Source: Alkalihalobacillus sp. BA299 (GTDB lineage Bacteria > Bacillota > Bacilli > Bacillales > Bacillaceae_F). Taken from it: 64,000 bases of DNA. The DNA is taken from the NCBI RefSeq assembly GCF_017745675.1, contig NZ_JAFLJM010000010.1, positions 1-64,000 of the forward strand. The letters run 5' to 3'. This document shows positions 25,540 to 34,285 of this stretch, piece by piece. Every line of letters starts with the position of its first letter. Within the stretch, counting starts at the first letter, position 1. Position numbers and translations under genes: made by a program. The notes beneath the pieces are model-generated. The model was not told where the DNA came from, did no database searches, and was given only the letters and a program-made list of their open reading frames with translations.

Positions 25540-25788
25540 TTAGCCGATTTTTTCTTCGTTATCACCGGTATCTAAAATAATTCGTTTATTTTCCACTGGA
25601 ATAACATCTTGCTTTTTCAAGAGATATAACAGGTGCTCGACTGGCATCGAACCATGGCCTTTGTTATTTCCTAATATAAATTGAACAATGTTTCGATTTT
25701 GACGAATAACAGTTAGTGTATCTGCTGAATTAAAATGACCTTTTCTATCTTCAGAAATTTCATATTCAGTTCCTAATTCAATATTCAT
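25540..25788 (-). CDS. Small conserved-looking protein of unknown function
   Basis: An 82-residue soluble protein, mixed charge, with no membrane segment: MNIELGTEYEISEDRKGHFN, LTVIRQNRNIVQFILGNN, then MPVEHLLYLLKKQDVIPV. A strong ribosome-binding site AAGGAGA lies eight bases before the ATG, itself partly in a palindrome GGAGATCTCC, which could hide or expose it. I do not recognise the family. It sits between an IS remnant and speD, on the same strand as speD. Confidence 0.7.
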   Translation of the reverse strand: MNIELGTEYEISEDRKGHFNSADTLTVIRQNRNIVQFILGNNKGHGSMPVEHLLYLLKKQDVIPVENKRIILDTGDNEEKIG

Positions 25789-25906
25789 CCGGGAGATCTC
25801 CTTTTTTAAATTCTCCCTGTTAGCATTCCGTAAATTTCAATTACTATACATAAAATTTTCCAAAAACTTTATTTGATGAAAATCAAATCATTATTTTTAT
25901 TGTCTC

Positions 25907-26749
25907 TCAATAGTTTTCATTGGTCGCGGTATTATATCCCACCTGAATATTTTTTCCGTAAAAAATTTCATCCATTTCTTGTTTTAATTTTTCTGTTATC
26001 TCAACAACTTCTCTTGCTTCTAACTTTTCCTTTTTGTAACCAAATAAATAATTGTTTATATCAAATTCTTTTAAACGACATTTTGTATGGAAAATATTTT
26101 CTTGGTATACATTAACGTCAATCATGTCATACAAGCTTTTCACTTCATCGGGTATGTAATTTTGTATAGAGTTAATATCGTGATCAATAAATAACTTATT
26201 TCCATCTATGTCTCGTGTAAATCCACGAACCCGGTAATCCATCGTCATAATATCCGTTTCTAACGAATGAATTAGATAGTTTAGTGCTTTAAGAGGTGAA
26301 ATTTCACCGCAAGTTGAAACATCAATATCGGCTCTAAAAGTACTGATACCTTCCGTTGGATGAAATTCTGGGTACGTATGAACTGTGATATGACTTTTAT
26401 CCAAGCCCATAACAACTGCCTCCGGTAGTGGTCCAGGTGATTCATCAAAAGAAGACTCAGTCGGAACTTCGACTACTGGACCTTCAGATACTAAAATAGT
26501 TACACTAGCACCTTGAGGTACATAGTCTTGTTTAGCAACATTTAATACATGGGCACCAATAATATCCGCAACATTTTTTAATATATTTGTTAAACGATCT
26601 GCATTATATTGTTCATCAATGTAATCGATATAGGCCTTTCGTTCTTCCTTCGTTTTTGTATAACAAATATCGTACATATTAAAACTTAATGATTTTGTTA
26701 AATTATTAAATCCATGTAGTTGTATACGTTGCTCTGGAGTTAGTGTCAT
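25907..26749 (-). CDS. speD: S-adenosylmethionine decarboxylase proenzyme (E. coli-type SpeD)
   Basis: This enzyme makes decarboxylated SAM, the aminopropyl donor for spermidine. The 280-residue protein is the long (class 1A-like) form. The self-processing site [13 protein letters not shown] is intact (Ser119 becomes the pyruvoyl group), followed by [30 protein letters not shown] with the catalytic Cys. The N-terminal [20 protein letters not shown] also matches E. coli-type SpeD, longer than the 120-residue form of B. subtilis. It stands alone; no speE is nearby. Start after AAGGGGGAAGGCTTA. Confidence 0.95.
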   Translation of the reverse strand: MTLTPEQRIQLHGFNNLTKSLSFNMYDICYTKTKEERKAYIDYIDEQYNADRLTNILKNVADIIGAHVLNVAKQDYVPQGASVTILVSEGPVVEVPTESSFDESPGPLPEAVVMGLDKSHITVHTYPEFHPTEGISTFRADIDVSTCGEISPLKALNYLIHSLETDIMTMDYRVRGFTRDIDGNKLFIDHDINSIQNYIPDEVKSLYDMIDVNVYQENIFHTKCRLKEFDINNYLFGYKKEKLEAREVVEITEKLKQEMDEIFYGKNIQVGYNTATNENY

Positions 26750-26940
26750 TAAGCCTTCCCCCTTCTCGATAATTATACTTAAATATTTATCTCATGATTT
26801 CTATTTACTCTTTCCCCGTATCAAGATGATGTTAAACTGATTAGTCTTATCATACCCAATCTTTTCTATATAAAACAGCTTCGTACTCGTTTGCTATTAA
26901 TGATTTGAACACGAGAAACTTTATTAATTGCTTCGACATT

Positions 26941-26977
26941 AAAAAAGACTACTTCTATTGAAAGTAGTATTTTTTAA
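26941..26977. terminator. Intrinsic terminator after the 2Fe-2S protein gene
   Basis: ACTACTT and AAGTAGT pair around a 7-base loop with U-tracts on both sides, within the 325-bp gap before speD. The rest of the gap shows no gene; it must hold the speD promoter. Confidence 0.75.
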
Positions 26978-27074
26978 AGCGCATTATTTGAATTATAGTC
27001 ATCCTAATCATCATAGCCTTTGATGCGAAATTTAAGTATCCCTACTCCGTAATTAGTTTAGTACCTATTTATCA

Positions 27075-27467
27075 TCATAATAATTTTGAAACTTTCTTTA
27101 CTCGTTCACGATCTTTAAAGTCACCAACTGGTACATCTGCCTGTCTTTTAAAGCCATCCCCATCAAAACAATGACTTATTTTGTTATTAAATTCTGCATT
27201 CATCATTAAAGATTCAATGAGTTGAGGGGCATCTTCTGGATTTAAATCTTTATACCATACACCCTTTGGGTAGGCTATTAGCACACATTTATCTTGACAC
27301 CGGCCATTACATTTTGTTCTTGTCGTATGGATAATGTCATCAAGTTCTCGGTCAGATATTTCCTTCCTTACTGCTTGTGTAAGTTCCTCAGCTCCAGCTT
27401 TATTACAACTGCTTCCATTACAAATTAATAGATGATGTTTTGTTTCCGATAAATCCCATGTCGCCAT
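27075..27467 (-). CDS. Thioredoxin-like 2Fe-2S ferredoxin, CbiW-like
   Basis: The 130-residue protein carries the thioredoxin-like ferredoxin pattern: LLICNGSSCNKAG (two Cys) and, 40 residues later, RTKCNGRCQDKCVLIAYPKGVWYKD. The spacing suits one 2Fe-2S cluster, and LNPEDAPQLIESL follows. A cobalamin riboswitch lies upstream on the same strand, so it probably works in cobalamin (B12) synthesis or a B12-replaced pathway; CbiW-type ferredoxins are found in Bacillus cob operons. No other cob gene is in the window. The start at the second Met (27467) has GGGGGA six bases before it. Confidence 0.8.
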   Translation of the reverse strand: MATWDLSETKHHLLICNGSSCNKAGAEELTQAVRKEISDRELDDIIHTTRTKCNGRCQDKCVLIAYPKGVWYKDLNPEDAPQLIESLMMNAEFNNKISHCFDGDGFKRQADVPVGDFKDRERVKKVSKLL

Positions 27468-27495
27468 TCCCATTCCCCCATTTTTTAATAATCAT

Positions 27496-27619
27496 GCGCT
27501 GTTAAAAAGTACAGTCGATTTTCAACCAATCCGTTATACTGAATGGCAGACGAGACTCAAAAATGCACCATCGATCAGCACAATAGCAACCGAATTTCAA
27601 CGATGTACTTTAACACAGC
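27496..27619. mobile_element. MITE-like inverted-repeat element inside the riboswitch leader
   Basis: The left arm starting GCGCTGTTAAAAAGTACAG (27496) and the right arm ending GTACTTTAACACAGC (27619) are imperfect inverted repeats of about 28 bp around some 65 bp of non-coding DNA. It has no frame. It sits between the riboswitch terminator and the ferredoxin start and could be a deletion derivative of an insertion sequence. Confidence 0.6.
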
Positions 27620-27629
27620 AAAAATTAAA

Positions 27630-27668
27630 AAAGCATTCCTGACTTCAATAAAGAGGTCAGAAATGCTC
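27630..27668 (-). terminator. Expression-platform terminator of the cobalamin riboswitch
   Basis: AGCATTTCTGAC and GTCAGGAATGCT pair (one mismatch) around a 12-base loop; TTTTTTAATTTTT follows on the minus strand. It lies about 70 bp after the aptamer. Confidence 0.8.
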
Positions 27669-27737
27669 AGGTAAATCATAGTTATCCGCATACTAACCAC
27701 TTCCCTATCAATCCCGTAGGTCAAACAGTGATGTTAA

Positions 27738-27922
27738 AATAGGCAGGTCTCCTGACTTAGGGCTTAGCTTTCAGTCCTTCCCGGTATTTCCCAGTGGATT
27801 TTCTGAAAGTTTCAGTGGATGTACTGAAACCCTATACAGTGGCGGGTCCGTGTCGGCTTTGAACCGAACTTCCCTTTTAAGCTGATAAAAGCAAAGCAAG
27901 CTTTTATCTAGCACCTATTCTC
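27738..27922 (-). promoter_or_regulatory. Cobalamin (B12) riboswitch
   Basis: Read on the minus strand, the hallmarks appear in order: AGGTGC, AAAAGGGAA, GGACCCGCCACTG (B12 box) and GTCAGGAGACCTGCC. The P-stems between them are plausible. Adenosylcobalamin binding would favour the terminator at 27630-27668 and turn off the ferredoxin gene. Confidence 0.93.
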
Positions 27923-28184
27923 TACATTATGAAGTTTATAAACTATTAACAATATGTACTTGTTGTTAATAGTAGACGTAATAAAAGAAATTGTCAATAC
28001 ACAGTGTCATTCTGTGCAGTTAAAATAAGCGGGCCATTTTTAGTTATCGCCAATTTCTTTGACAATTATTTATTACTAATATTATATACTCTATAACTAA
28101 TTATTGCATTTAAGGATGAAAGGAATTTGTACTAGGTCATCGCTCATAAAATTTACATAAACATTATTCATTGATACCCACTTC
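27923..28184. other. Intergenic region upstream of the riboswitch
   Basis: An AT-rich stretch that must contain the riboswitch promoter. I see no gene or strong structure. Confidence 0.4.
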
Positions 28185-30953
28185 TTAAGCAAATGAAGGA
28201 TTATGAGTTGTTTCCTTTTGTATCCATTCGTATTGTCGTAACCTCACATTGAATAATGTAATCGGATCAAGATATTTTTCAGGGTTAGCTTTAAGCTGTT
28301 GTAACGCATCTTTTTTATCTTGAATATCTTGTTGTTCTTCTTCTACAACTTCTTGTAGAACATTGAAAGGCTCGCTATAGAACATTGTGATATCACGTTC
28401 TAAACCTTTTTCAAACAATTCAAATTGGAGAATAAATTGTTTCGAGATCGTTGCCGCTATCTTTTCATACTCCCCGTTTTCGATAAACTTTTTGTACATA
28501 TTACATAACATCGTCTTATTTGGACGAAGTGTTCCAAACAGTTTTCCAGCACTTTTAAGAACTAATTGTGATGGGGTTTGGCGGTTTAAAATATTCATAT
28601 TCTCTAATTGTACTCCATTAGCTAAACGACTGGCATCACGGCCCCAATCTTCAAGAACTTTAAAGTCACAATTCAACTTCAACCGCTGCTCCCCATACAT
28701 CTTATTAAAGCTCTCACTCATTTCCTCTAAATAATCTTGACTTTGGTAAAATTCTTCATTTGCCATATCAATCCAGCCTTGAATGGCTTTTGAAAATCTT
28801 GGTAATATCGTGTGCTGGATATAGTTCTGAACTCTTTCGTTCATCTCATGATTGAGCTCAATATGAATTTTCCGAAAATCACTATTTTCTTTGATGAGTG
28901 CCGAACAATCCCTTAATAATTTAGGGATCGTCGTTTTAAGATCATGCTTAATATCCTCTTTTATTGTATGGTAAGTATTTTGAATTACTTTTATTTTTTC
29001 TTTTTCTAAATCACTTAACTGTAGGTTAGCCCCATTTAATTTAGAGACGATGTCTTCTTTCCAGATTATCTCTTCTACTATTTCGTTTTCTACTTCAACT
29101 CGTCTTTTCAATAGATACGTGAGGGCCTCTCTAATATAAAATAACAATTTCTGATTTCTTTTCTCAGGTCGCACATTTTGGTTAAGAGCCACGCGAATAA
29201 ACTCCGATAAATCCTTAACTTGCTTACTACTTTTATTGTGCTTTGAGTACGGAAAAATCTTTGCTTTAGGGAATTGATCAGAAATCCTTACACGTATTTC
29301 TTCGACCATTTGCGTTACTTCTTGTTCATGGTAGATCGCATCTGTTTTTAATAGGAAATGGATCGGTAAGTTCGGAACAAGCTCTTGAATTTTTAATAAT
29401 AGATCACGTTCTCTGTCAGTGAATAGGGTTGTAGCTGTTAATACAAATAACAAACCATCTACTAAATGAACAAATTTAAGCTCCTCATTTTTATTATTTT
29501 TGATTGCTTCATACGAACTTCGATCAAAATCAGGAATATCCATAAGTGTCAACTGGTTTTCTATTAAAAATTTACTTGGTAATTTAAAGTGAATGAGTGA
29601 TGTTTGTTGGTTATTCGTTTCTTCTTCCTTCCATTCGGCAAAATCAATCAAACTCGGTACTTCTCGAGTAGTAGTCTCAGTTATTTCATCAATTTGAATT
29701 TCTTCACCATTACTATATAAGACAACTGTTGAAGATGGTGCAGCTACAATATTGCCACCTAGTAACGAATTGATAAAAGTAGACTTTCCATTCCCTGTCA
29801 TTCCGGCAACTAAAAGTCGGATTTTTTGTGGATTTGAAAGCTTTTCTACGACCCACTTAAGGCGTTCATCAACCTCTATCTCATTGTCTCTTGCCCATTT
29901 TACAATTTCCTCAAACAGTGCCAAGCTTCGCTCAATATTCGCGATATCCTTTTTTGAATCGTATAGGACCTGTTCAGCTTTTTCTGTAATCGTAGCATTA
30001 AATGATTCTTCAAAAATATCATTCCATGCTAGTACAGATGTAGCTGCAAATAATGAATGCACAGGATCGGATAAAATTAACCAGTTGGTAAGTAAGTTCG
30101 GTATGATATCAGATATTTCATTTATATAATACTTTCCACTAACTAATTCAAAATATGTTTCCTGATATTTGGCTGATACATTTGGCCATGTTGCCGAAGG
30201 ATCCAACTCAAGACTTAAGAATAAACGATCAATTTCACTAATCCATGAAAAATAGAATTCAGTTCCTTCATAGCTATTCCAAAAAGATACAACAAGTTGT
30301 TCAAAACGAACTGGATTGACACGATATAATACTTCTAAAAGCTCAGAAAAATAATCAGGTGGAATTTGTTGGGTAAACCCTTCGTCCACATAGTTTATAA
30401 GAATGTCAAACCATTCTAGATATTCAGTACGAATCGCCTCATTAACTGCGAGTTCAATTGCACTACTCCAATCACGGTAGTTTTCAAAAAATGCTCTTGC
30501 TATTTTTGTTACATTAGGATAATCAGGGTTTAAGTAAACAGCTCTCTTAATAACTTCAGCTGCAAAATCAAGATCTGCTTGTTCGTTATATATCGAAAAT
30601 AATTGCAGTGCAACTTCAGTATCCAATGTTAAGCTTTCACTACTTATCGATTTGTATAAATCCACTGCTGTTGATAATAGACCAAGCTCATAATATGCAT
30701 CGGCCATATTTTTCTTTGCCCAAAGCTCTAGCTCGTTATGTATTTTCTCCCATTTAAAAATAGCCGCTTCATAATCTTTATTATGGAAATAAACTTCTCC
30801 TTGCGAAAAACGGATATAAGAAAGATCTGTTTCTTTACTTCTTTGTTCATCCATGTATAAGTGACCAAGAAATTGTACAGGAGCTTGGTTCGCTCTATCT
30901 ATAATTAAACTTTCAAAATATTTCTTTTGAATAAGCTGCATTTCTAATGTCAT
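28185..30953 (-). CDS. TPR and dynamin-like GTPase fusion
   Basis: A 922-residue protein. Residues 1-340 are tetratricopeptide-like helical repeats (for example SQGEVYFHNKDYEAAIFKWEKI and ADAYYELGLLSTAVDLYKSI). A GTPase domain starts near residue 375: Walker A GMTGNGKS, G3-like DIPDFDRS, and LLKTDA as the G4 (N/TKxD) motif. The C-terminal 350 residues are long helices resembling a dynamin stalk. Such proteins remodel or protect membranes, but the partner here is unknown. No second dynamin gene is adjacent, unlike typical bacterial dynamin pairs. Start: AGGGGG six bases before the ATG. Monocistronic. Confidence 0.8.
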   Translation of the reverse strand: MTLEMQLIQKKYFESLIIDRANQAPVQFLGHLYMDEQRSKETDLSYIRFSQGEVYFHNKDYEAAIFKWEKIHNELELWAKKNMADAYYELGLLSTAVDLYKSISSESLTLDTEVALQLFSIYNEQADLDFAAEVIKRAVYLNPDYPNVTKIARAFFENYRDWSSAIELAVNEAIRTEYLEWFDILINYVDEGFTQQIPPDYFSELLEVLYRVNPVRFEQLVVSFWNSYEGTEFYFSWISEIDRLFLSLELDPSATWPNVSAKYQETYFELVSGKYYINEISDIIPNLLTNWLILSDPVHSLFAATSVLAWNDIFEESFNATITEKAEQVLYDSKKDIANIERSLALFEEIVKWARDNEIEVDERLKWVVEKLSNPQKIRLLVAGMTGNGKSTFINSLLGGNIVAAPSSTVVLYSNGEEIQIDEITETTTREVPSLIDFAEWKEEETNNQQTSLIHFKLPSKFLIENQLTLMDIPDFDRSSYEAIKNNKNEELKFVHLVDGLLFVLTATTLFTDRERDLLLKIQELVPNLPIHFLLKTDAIYHEQEVTQMVEEIRVRISDQFPKAKIFPYSKHNKSSKQVKDLSEFIRVALNQNVRPEKRNQKLLFYIREALTYLLKRRVEVENEIVEEIIWKEDIVSKLNGANLQLSDLEKEKIKVIQNTYHTIKEDIKHDLKTTIPKLLRDCSALIKENSDFRKIHIELNHEMNERVQNYIQHTILPRFSKAIQGWIDMANEEFYQSQDYLEEMSESFNKMYGEQRLKLNCDFKVLEDWGRDASRLANGVQLENMNILNRQTPSQLVLKSAGKLFGTLRPNKTMLCNMYKKFIENGEYEKIAATISKQFILQFELFEKGLERDITMFYSEPFNVLQEVVEEEQQDIQDKKDALQQLKANPEKYLDPITLFNVRLRQYEWIQKETTHNPSFA

Positions 30954-31296
30954 ATCTTACCCCCTAAGAATGAGTTTTTAGTAGAAAGAGCTCGTCACTC
31001 TCTTCTCTACTTCAACAATATTCAATAAGTACCTTCCATAAATAGTAACAAATGTTCATTTTACAAAGGTTTCAATTTTATTTCAATTTGACGTCAATCT
31101 ATGTAAAAAAACCGCAAACCAAGAGAAACTTCAAAAATAACAAAGACTTATAAAAACTAATCAAGTAACATCGCAAAAGTTGTAAAAGTATCCAATGAAA
31201 GTGTTAAAGTTATGGATTGACTATACAAATGAGATCAAACTGCGTAAGATGGCAACTGTATCAGCATTACAAATTTCACAAGGAGGTTTTTTCAAA
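30954..31296. other. Divergent promoter region of the GTPase and lipoprotein genes
   Basis: About 340 bp of AT-rich sequence. A TTG-rich open frame runs through 31195-31296, but the real lipoprotein start is at 31297. I see no RNA gene or repeat. Confidence 0.4.
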
Positions 31297-31605
31297 ATGA
31301 AAAAGCTATTATTAACAGCAGCATCAACTATTCTTGCCATAGGAGTTCTAGCAGCATGTGGGGACCAAAATATAGAAGATCCTACATTAAATAAAGAACC
31401 CGACTTTGGAACAGAAACAGAAGGCAATACGGGTAATTTTGAAGAAGAACCTGCGATCGAGGAAGGTACAGAAGGTGAGCTTCCTGCAACTGAAGAGGAA
31501 TCTGATGACATTAATTCGGATTTAGATATGGGTGATGAAGGAGAAGAATCTTTAGAATTTGAATCTGAAGAAAATGACCAAGTTGAAGAAGACATCGAAG
31601 GTTAA
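31297..31605 (+). CDS. Small acidic lipoprotein
   Basis: A 102-residue secreted lipoprotein. The signal peptide MKKLLLTAASTILAIGVLAAC ends in a clear lipobox, LAAC, with the modified Cys at about residue 21. The mature part is almost entirely Glu/Asp/Gly/Thr repeats (EEEPAIEEGTEGE, EEESDDINSDLDMGDEGEE) and probably unstructured; it may bind cations or buffer the wall surface. An open frame extends upstream to 31195, but AAGGAGG lies ten bases before the ATG at 31297. No recognised family. A terminator follows at 31661. Confidence 0.82.
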   Translation: MKKLLLTAASTILAIGVLAACGDQNIEDPTLNKEPDFGTETEGNTGNFEEEPAIEEGTEGELPATEEESDDINSDLDMGDEGEESLEFESEENDQVEEDIEG

Positions 31606-31660
31606 TCAATAGTAAACGATTATAATACACTTTTAACAAAAGATAAGATAGAGCGAATAT

Positions 31661-31716
31661 AAAAGCTTCCTAGCCAAACAATTATAATTGAAAAGCTAGG
31701 GAGCTTTTCGTTTTTT
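31661..31716 (+). terminator. Intrinsic terminator of the lipoprotein gene
   Basis: AAAAGCTTCCTAGC and GCTAGGGAGCTTTT pair with one mismatch and a 20-base loop; CGTTTTTT follows. It could also serve the channel gene from the other side. Confidence 0.85.
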
Positions 31717-31770
31717 ACTTCAATTTATTTACTTTCATCCAATCATCTTAAATAATTTTTCCTTAACTCA

Positions 31771-32790
31771 TTATCTTTCCTGCAATGACTGATATGTTTC
31801 TTTATTACAAATGATATATAATACCGCATCGTCTGGAATCGACTCATGTAACCTTCGATTGATATTTAATTGATCACGATCAGCAATCAGAGTTGCCCCA
31901 TTTGATAGCAACTCCTGGAATGCATCGTTATAAGTAACCCAGTTTGCCTTTTTAGTAACTTTGTATAAATCTTCACCGTGCTGTCTGCTGATGAGCTGAG
32001 AATAAACTTTACTTACGCCTTGATACATCGCCGAACGAACGGCTAAGCTAGAGATTGTTTCTTGAGATAAAATAAACTCATCGACTTTTACATGTGAAAA
32101 ATTTAAAATGTGCTTTTCGGTCATTACTTCTACTGTTGTATGTACACTAGGAGCTAATCGCTCAACTGTGATTGCCACTAATAACGTCTTCGCATCTTTT
32201 AGAGATCCATTTTGAATTGTGTCATCTGAAAAAACGATCACAGCCCGAGCTTTTTCAATATTAGCTTTTTCAAACGTCTCTTCTTCCGTAGGATCCCCTT
32301 GTATATAGTGAATTCGGTTATTTGAAACATCCATCGGTGCTTGCTGTAATGTATCAATAATAATCACTTCTATTGCTGGATCAGAATCGAGAATTTCTTT
32401 TACCGCAAAATCTGTTTTCTTTCCCCAACCAATGATGATTACGTGATTTTCATTTGTATAACTCAACTTACCTTCCTCCCTTTTTCTTCTAAAAATCGTA
32501 AATGCATCAACGATTTTTCCTATCACAACCCCAAGTAATCCAATCCCAAATAAATACATAAAAATAGCAAACAATTTTCCAGCCAATGTGACAGGAGAAT
32601 AATCACCATATCCAACTGTAGAAAATGTTGTCATAACGAAATAAAACGTGTTAAGTACACTTTCAAATGTATTAGGTTCTAAAAGGTACATGATGATCGT
32701 GCACATTAAAATAAAGATTAGTGTTGTTAATAACAACGTTACATTTTTCATTTTGATTAAATTAAGACTAATTTTTAGAAAGAAATGCAA
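31771..32790 (-). CDS. yugO: Potassium channel with RCK (TrkA-N) domain, YugO-like
   Basis: A 339-residue channel: two membrane helices (about residues 15-40 and 70-95) around a pore loop with the K+ selectivity filter TVGYGD, then a cytosolic RCK domain with VIIIGWGKKT and VIIIDTLQQ, where a nucleotide or ion binds. B. subtilis YugO of this type carries potassium signals in biofilms. The start is the TTG at 32790: AAGGAGGG stands about seven bases ahead, and no better ATG is in frame until residue 14. A leader hairpin at 32820-32846 lies just upstream. Confidence 0.9.
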   Translation of the reverse strand: MHFFLKISLNLIKMKNVTLLLTTLIFILMCTIIMYLLEPNTFESVLNTFYFVMTTFSTVGYGDYSPVTLAGKLFAIFMYLFGIGLLGVVIGKIVDAFTIFRRKREEGKLSYTNENHVIIIGWGKKTDFAVKEILDSDPAIEVIIIDTLQQAPMDVSNNRIHYIQGDPTEEETFEKANIEKARAVIVFSDDTIQNGSLKDAKTLLVAITVERLAPSVHTTVEVMTEKHILNFSHVKVDEFILSQETISSLAVRSAMYQGVSKVYSQLISRQHGEDLYKVTKKANWVTYNDAFQELLSNGATLIADRDQLNINRRLHESIPDDAVLYIICNKETYQSLQER

Positions 32791-32817
32791 TGTTGTCCCT
32801 CCTTCCTTTTTAAAAGA

Positions 32818-32848
32818 ACAAACGAGAGGAACATATCCCTCGTTTACA
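32818..32848 (-). promoter_or_regulatory. Leader hairpin before the potassium channel gene
   Basis: On the minus strand AAACGAGGG and CCTCTCGTTT pair around ATATGTT, followed by TTCTTTT, about 30 bp upstream of the TTG start. This is the shape of a weak terminator or attenuator. No aptamer I know is recognisable upstream. Confidence 0.5.
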
Positions 32849-33122
32849 CGTATCTATCATTTGGTCAGGCATTTGGAAGTATTGTTGTTCTCATTCTCTA
32901 CACTTACCACCACTTTTATTTACGAAACACTTTCGGTATGGTTTCAAGTTTTTAAATCTTCGGTGTCAATTTGTCGTACAAAGAAGCTTTACCTTTAGAT
33001 AAACAGATGAACTAGGTCATATGATGGAGAATTTTGGTGAATTATTTTTTCTTCATTATATAGGATTTAAGTACCTATATGTCGAAGTATTTAATTATTT
33101 AAGGAAAGAAGGATGGATTAAA

Positions 33123-33302
33123 ATGACTGAGTGGGACTACATAGAAATGCCTACAAGTTTAATGCAAACAATAGAACAAAAAAGGTCAGAATTGGTGAGC
33201 TTCGCAATAAAATACGGACTCTCCTCTGAAAAAACGATTAAAAGTAGCCAAGAACTAGATAAACTGTTAAACACACTTGAAAAATCAAAAAGTTTTCATT
33301 AA
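33123..33302 (+). CDS. Spo0E-like aspartyl-phosphate phosphatase
   Basis: A 59-residue protein of the Spo0E family, which dephosphorylates Spo0A-P or related regulators and delays sporulation. The signature is clear: IEQKRSELVSFAIKYGLSSEKTIKSSQELDKLLN, matching the two-helix hairpin with the SQELD core. An open frame runs to 33021, but the ATG at 33123 has GAAGGATGG upstream and gives the family length. It is monocistronic, and a hairpin follows directly after the stop. Confidence 0.9.
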   Translation: MTEWDYIEMPTSLMQTIEQKRSELVSFAIKYGLSSEKTIKSSQELDKLLNTLEKSKSFH

Positions 33303-33304
33303 CT

Positions 33305-33346
33305 GAAAGCAACCGTACCTTTAATTCTAAAGGAGCGGTTGCTTTC
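33305..33346 (+). terminator. Hairpin after the Spo0E-like gene
   Basis: GAAAGCAACCG and CGGTTGCTTTC, extended by CCTTTA/TAAAGG, form a long stem beginning 3 bp after the stop codon. The U-run is weak. Confidence 0.65.
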
Positions 33347-33385
33347 GTATGGCTTAATTGTTATTAACTAAAGCGTTTTATTATT

Positions 33386-33586
33386 TAATATTAGGCTCTT
33401 TTCTCATAGATTGTTGCTTTTTGCTTTTGAACCGTAAGCCAAGCGAATGCTTGGCTCTTCACGCATAGCGTGAAGGTTTTGAAAATGAAATAGCCGTTCA
33501 GACAAATGAATTTGTCTTGAAAAGGCTATTTCATTTTCAAAAAAACGGTCCAAAGCAACAAAGTTTACGAAAACAGCCTAATATTA
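33386..33586. mobile_element. Highly structured 201-bp inverted-repeat element
   Basis: The ends are TAATATTAGGCT (33386) and AGCCTAATATTA (33575), and the match continues imperfectly inward (TTGTTGCTTT / AAAGCAACAA). Inside are three more hairpins: AGCCAAGC/GCTTGGCT, CTTCACG/CGTGAAG, and a 16-bp stem TGAAAATGAAATAGCC (33480) / GGCTATTTCATTTTCA (33524) capped by GACAAATGAATTTGTC. It encodes no protein. The layout suits a MITE or a structured mobile RNA element. Confidence 0.75.
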
Positions 33587-33664
33587 TGATGTTGAAGCGC
33601 CAGGCACTTAGCGCTTTTCACTTCCCCCTACTTACTTTTCCTTAATTAATTGTTTCTAGTAACC

Positions 33665-33848
33665 TGGCTCTAAACTAGAAGTATCGACTTGAACATTATA
33701 GTTAACTTGTTGTGATTTTCCAGCTTGTACATTCAGGTTATTACTTGTTATAACTTTAATACCCTTTGGATTTCCATTGAATTTAACTTCGAAACTTAAC
33801 CGTTTACTTTTATTTGATAGGTTTTTTACTTCAAAGCTTTTCCTTTAC
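33665..33848 (-). pseudogene. Fragment of a subtilase (Vpr-like) Fn3-type domain
   Basis: The minus strand reads SFEVKNLSNKSKRLSFEVKF, then GIKVITSNNLNVQAGKSQQVNYNVQVDTSSLEPGY and a stop. This matches the fibronectin-like linker domain found after the catalytic domain in cell-wall subtilases such as Vpr (typical core LxVxAGKSxTVNVNVQVD). There is no start codon and the catalytic domain is missing. It is a remnant. Confidence 0.65.
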
Positions 33849-33883
33849 GATTAATTAAACATTTTGCTTCTTCTTACGCCATT

Positions 33884-34160
33884 ACAGACAAGACAATACC
33901 AAGCATCATAAATAATAACCCAATAGTGATAAAATTATAAACTCCACTAAAGGTGTTTGGTAATGTTTGATCCTCATTTGTAGTTCTAGACTCATTCTTT
34001 TCTTCAGAGTTAATTGGGGCTTCTTCCTCTTCTGAAGTTGCTGGGTATTCTCCATCTTCCGGAGCTTCTTGGTCTTCTCCGTCAACCGGTGCAGTAGGCT
34101 CTTCTCCTTCCTCTGGGTTTGACGTGTCTTCTCCTTCTTCCGGTAATGATGTACTATTTC
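33884..34160 (-). pseudogene. C-terminal fragment of an LPXTG-type surface protein
   Basis: The frame after a stop at about 34160 reads LPEEGEDTSNPEEGEEPTAPVDG, more Glu/Pro repeats, then QTLPNTFSGVYNFITIGLLFMMLGIVLSVMA. This is a sortase-like LPNTF motif followed by a membrane helix, as at the end of wall-anchored proteins, but the basic tail is missing. No ATG, GTG or TTG with a ribosome site precedes it. A separate frame here is open for 86 codons but its Lys/Gln-rich sequence is an artefact of the repeats. Confidence 0.65.
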
Positions 34161-34285
34161 ATTCATATTTTGTATTTACATAACAATAAAATTTTTCAAA
34201 AAATTATTTACACTTCTCAAATACTTTAGTAAAATAACGGAATAAATTATACTTGAATAGTAAGTAATTAAAGGAGATTACACTT

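Noticed and set aside
33906-34166. 86-codon minus-strand frame rich in Lys and Gln
   Set aside because: Another frame of the same DNA gives an LPNTF anchor and membrane helix, so this one is a shadow of a repeat-rich fragment.
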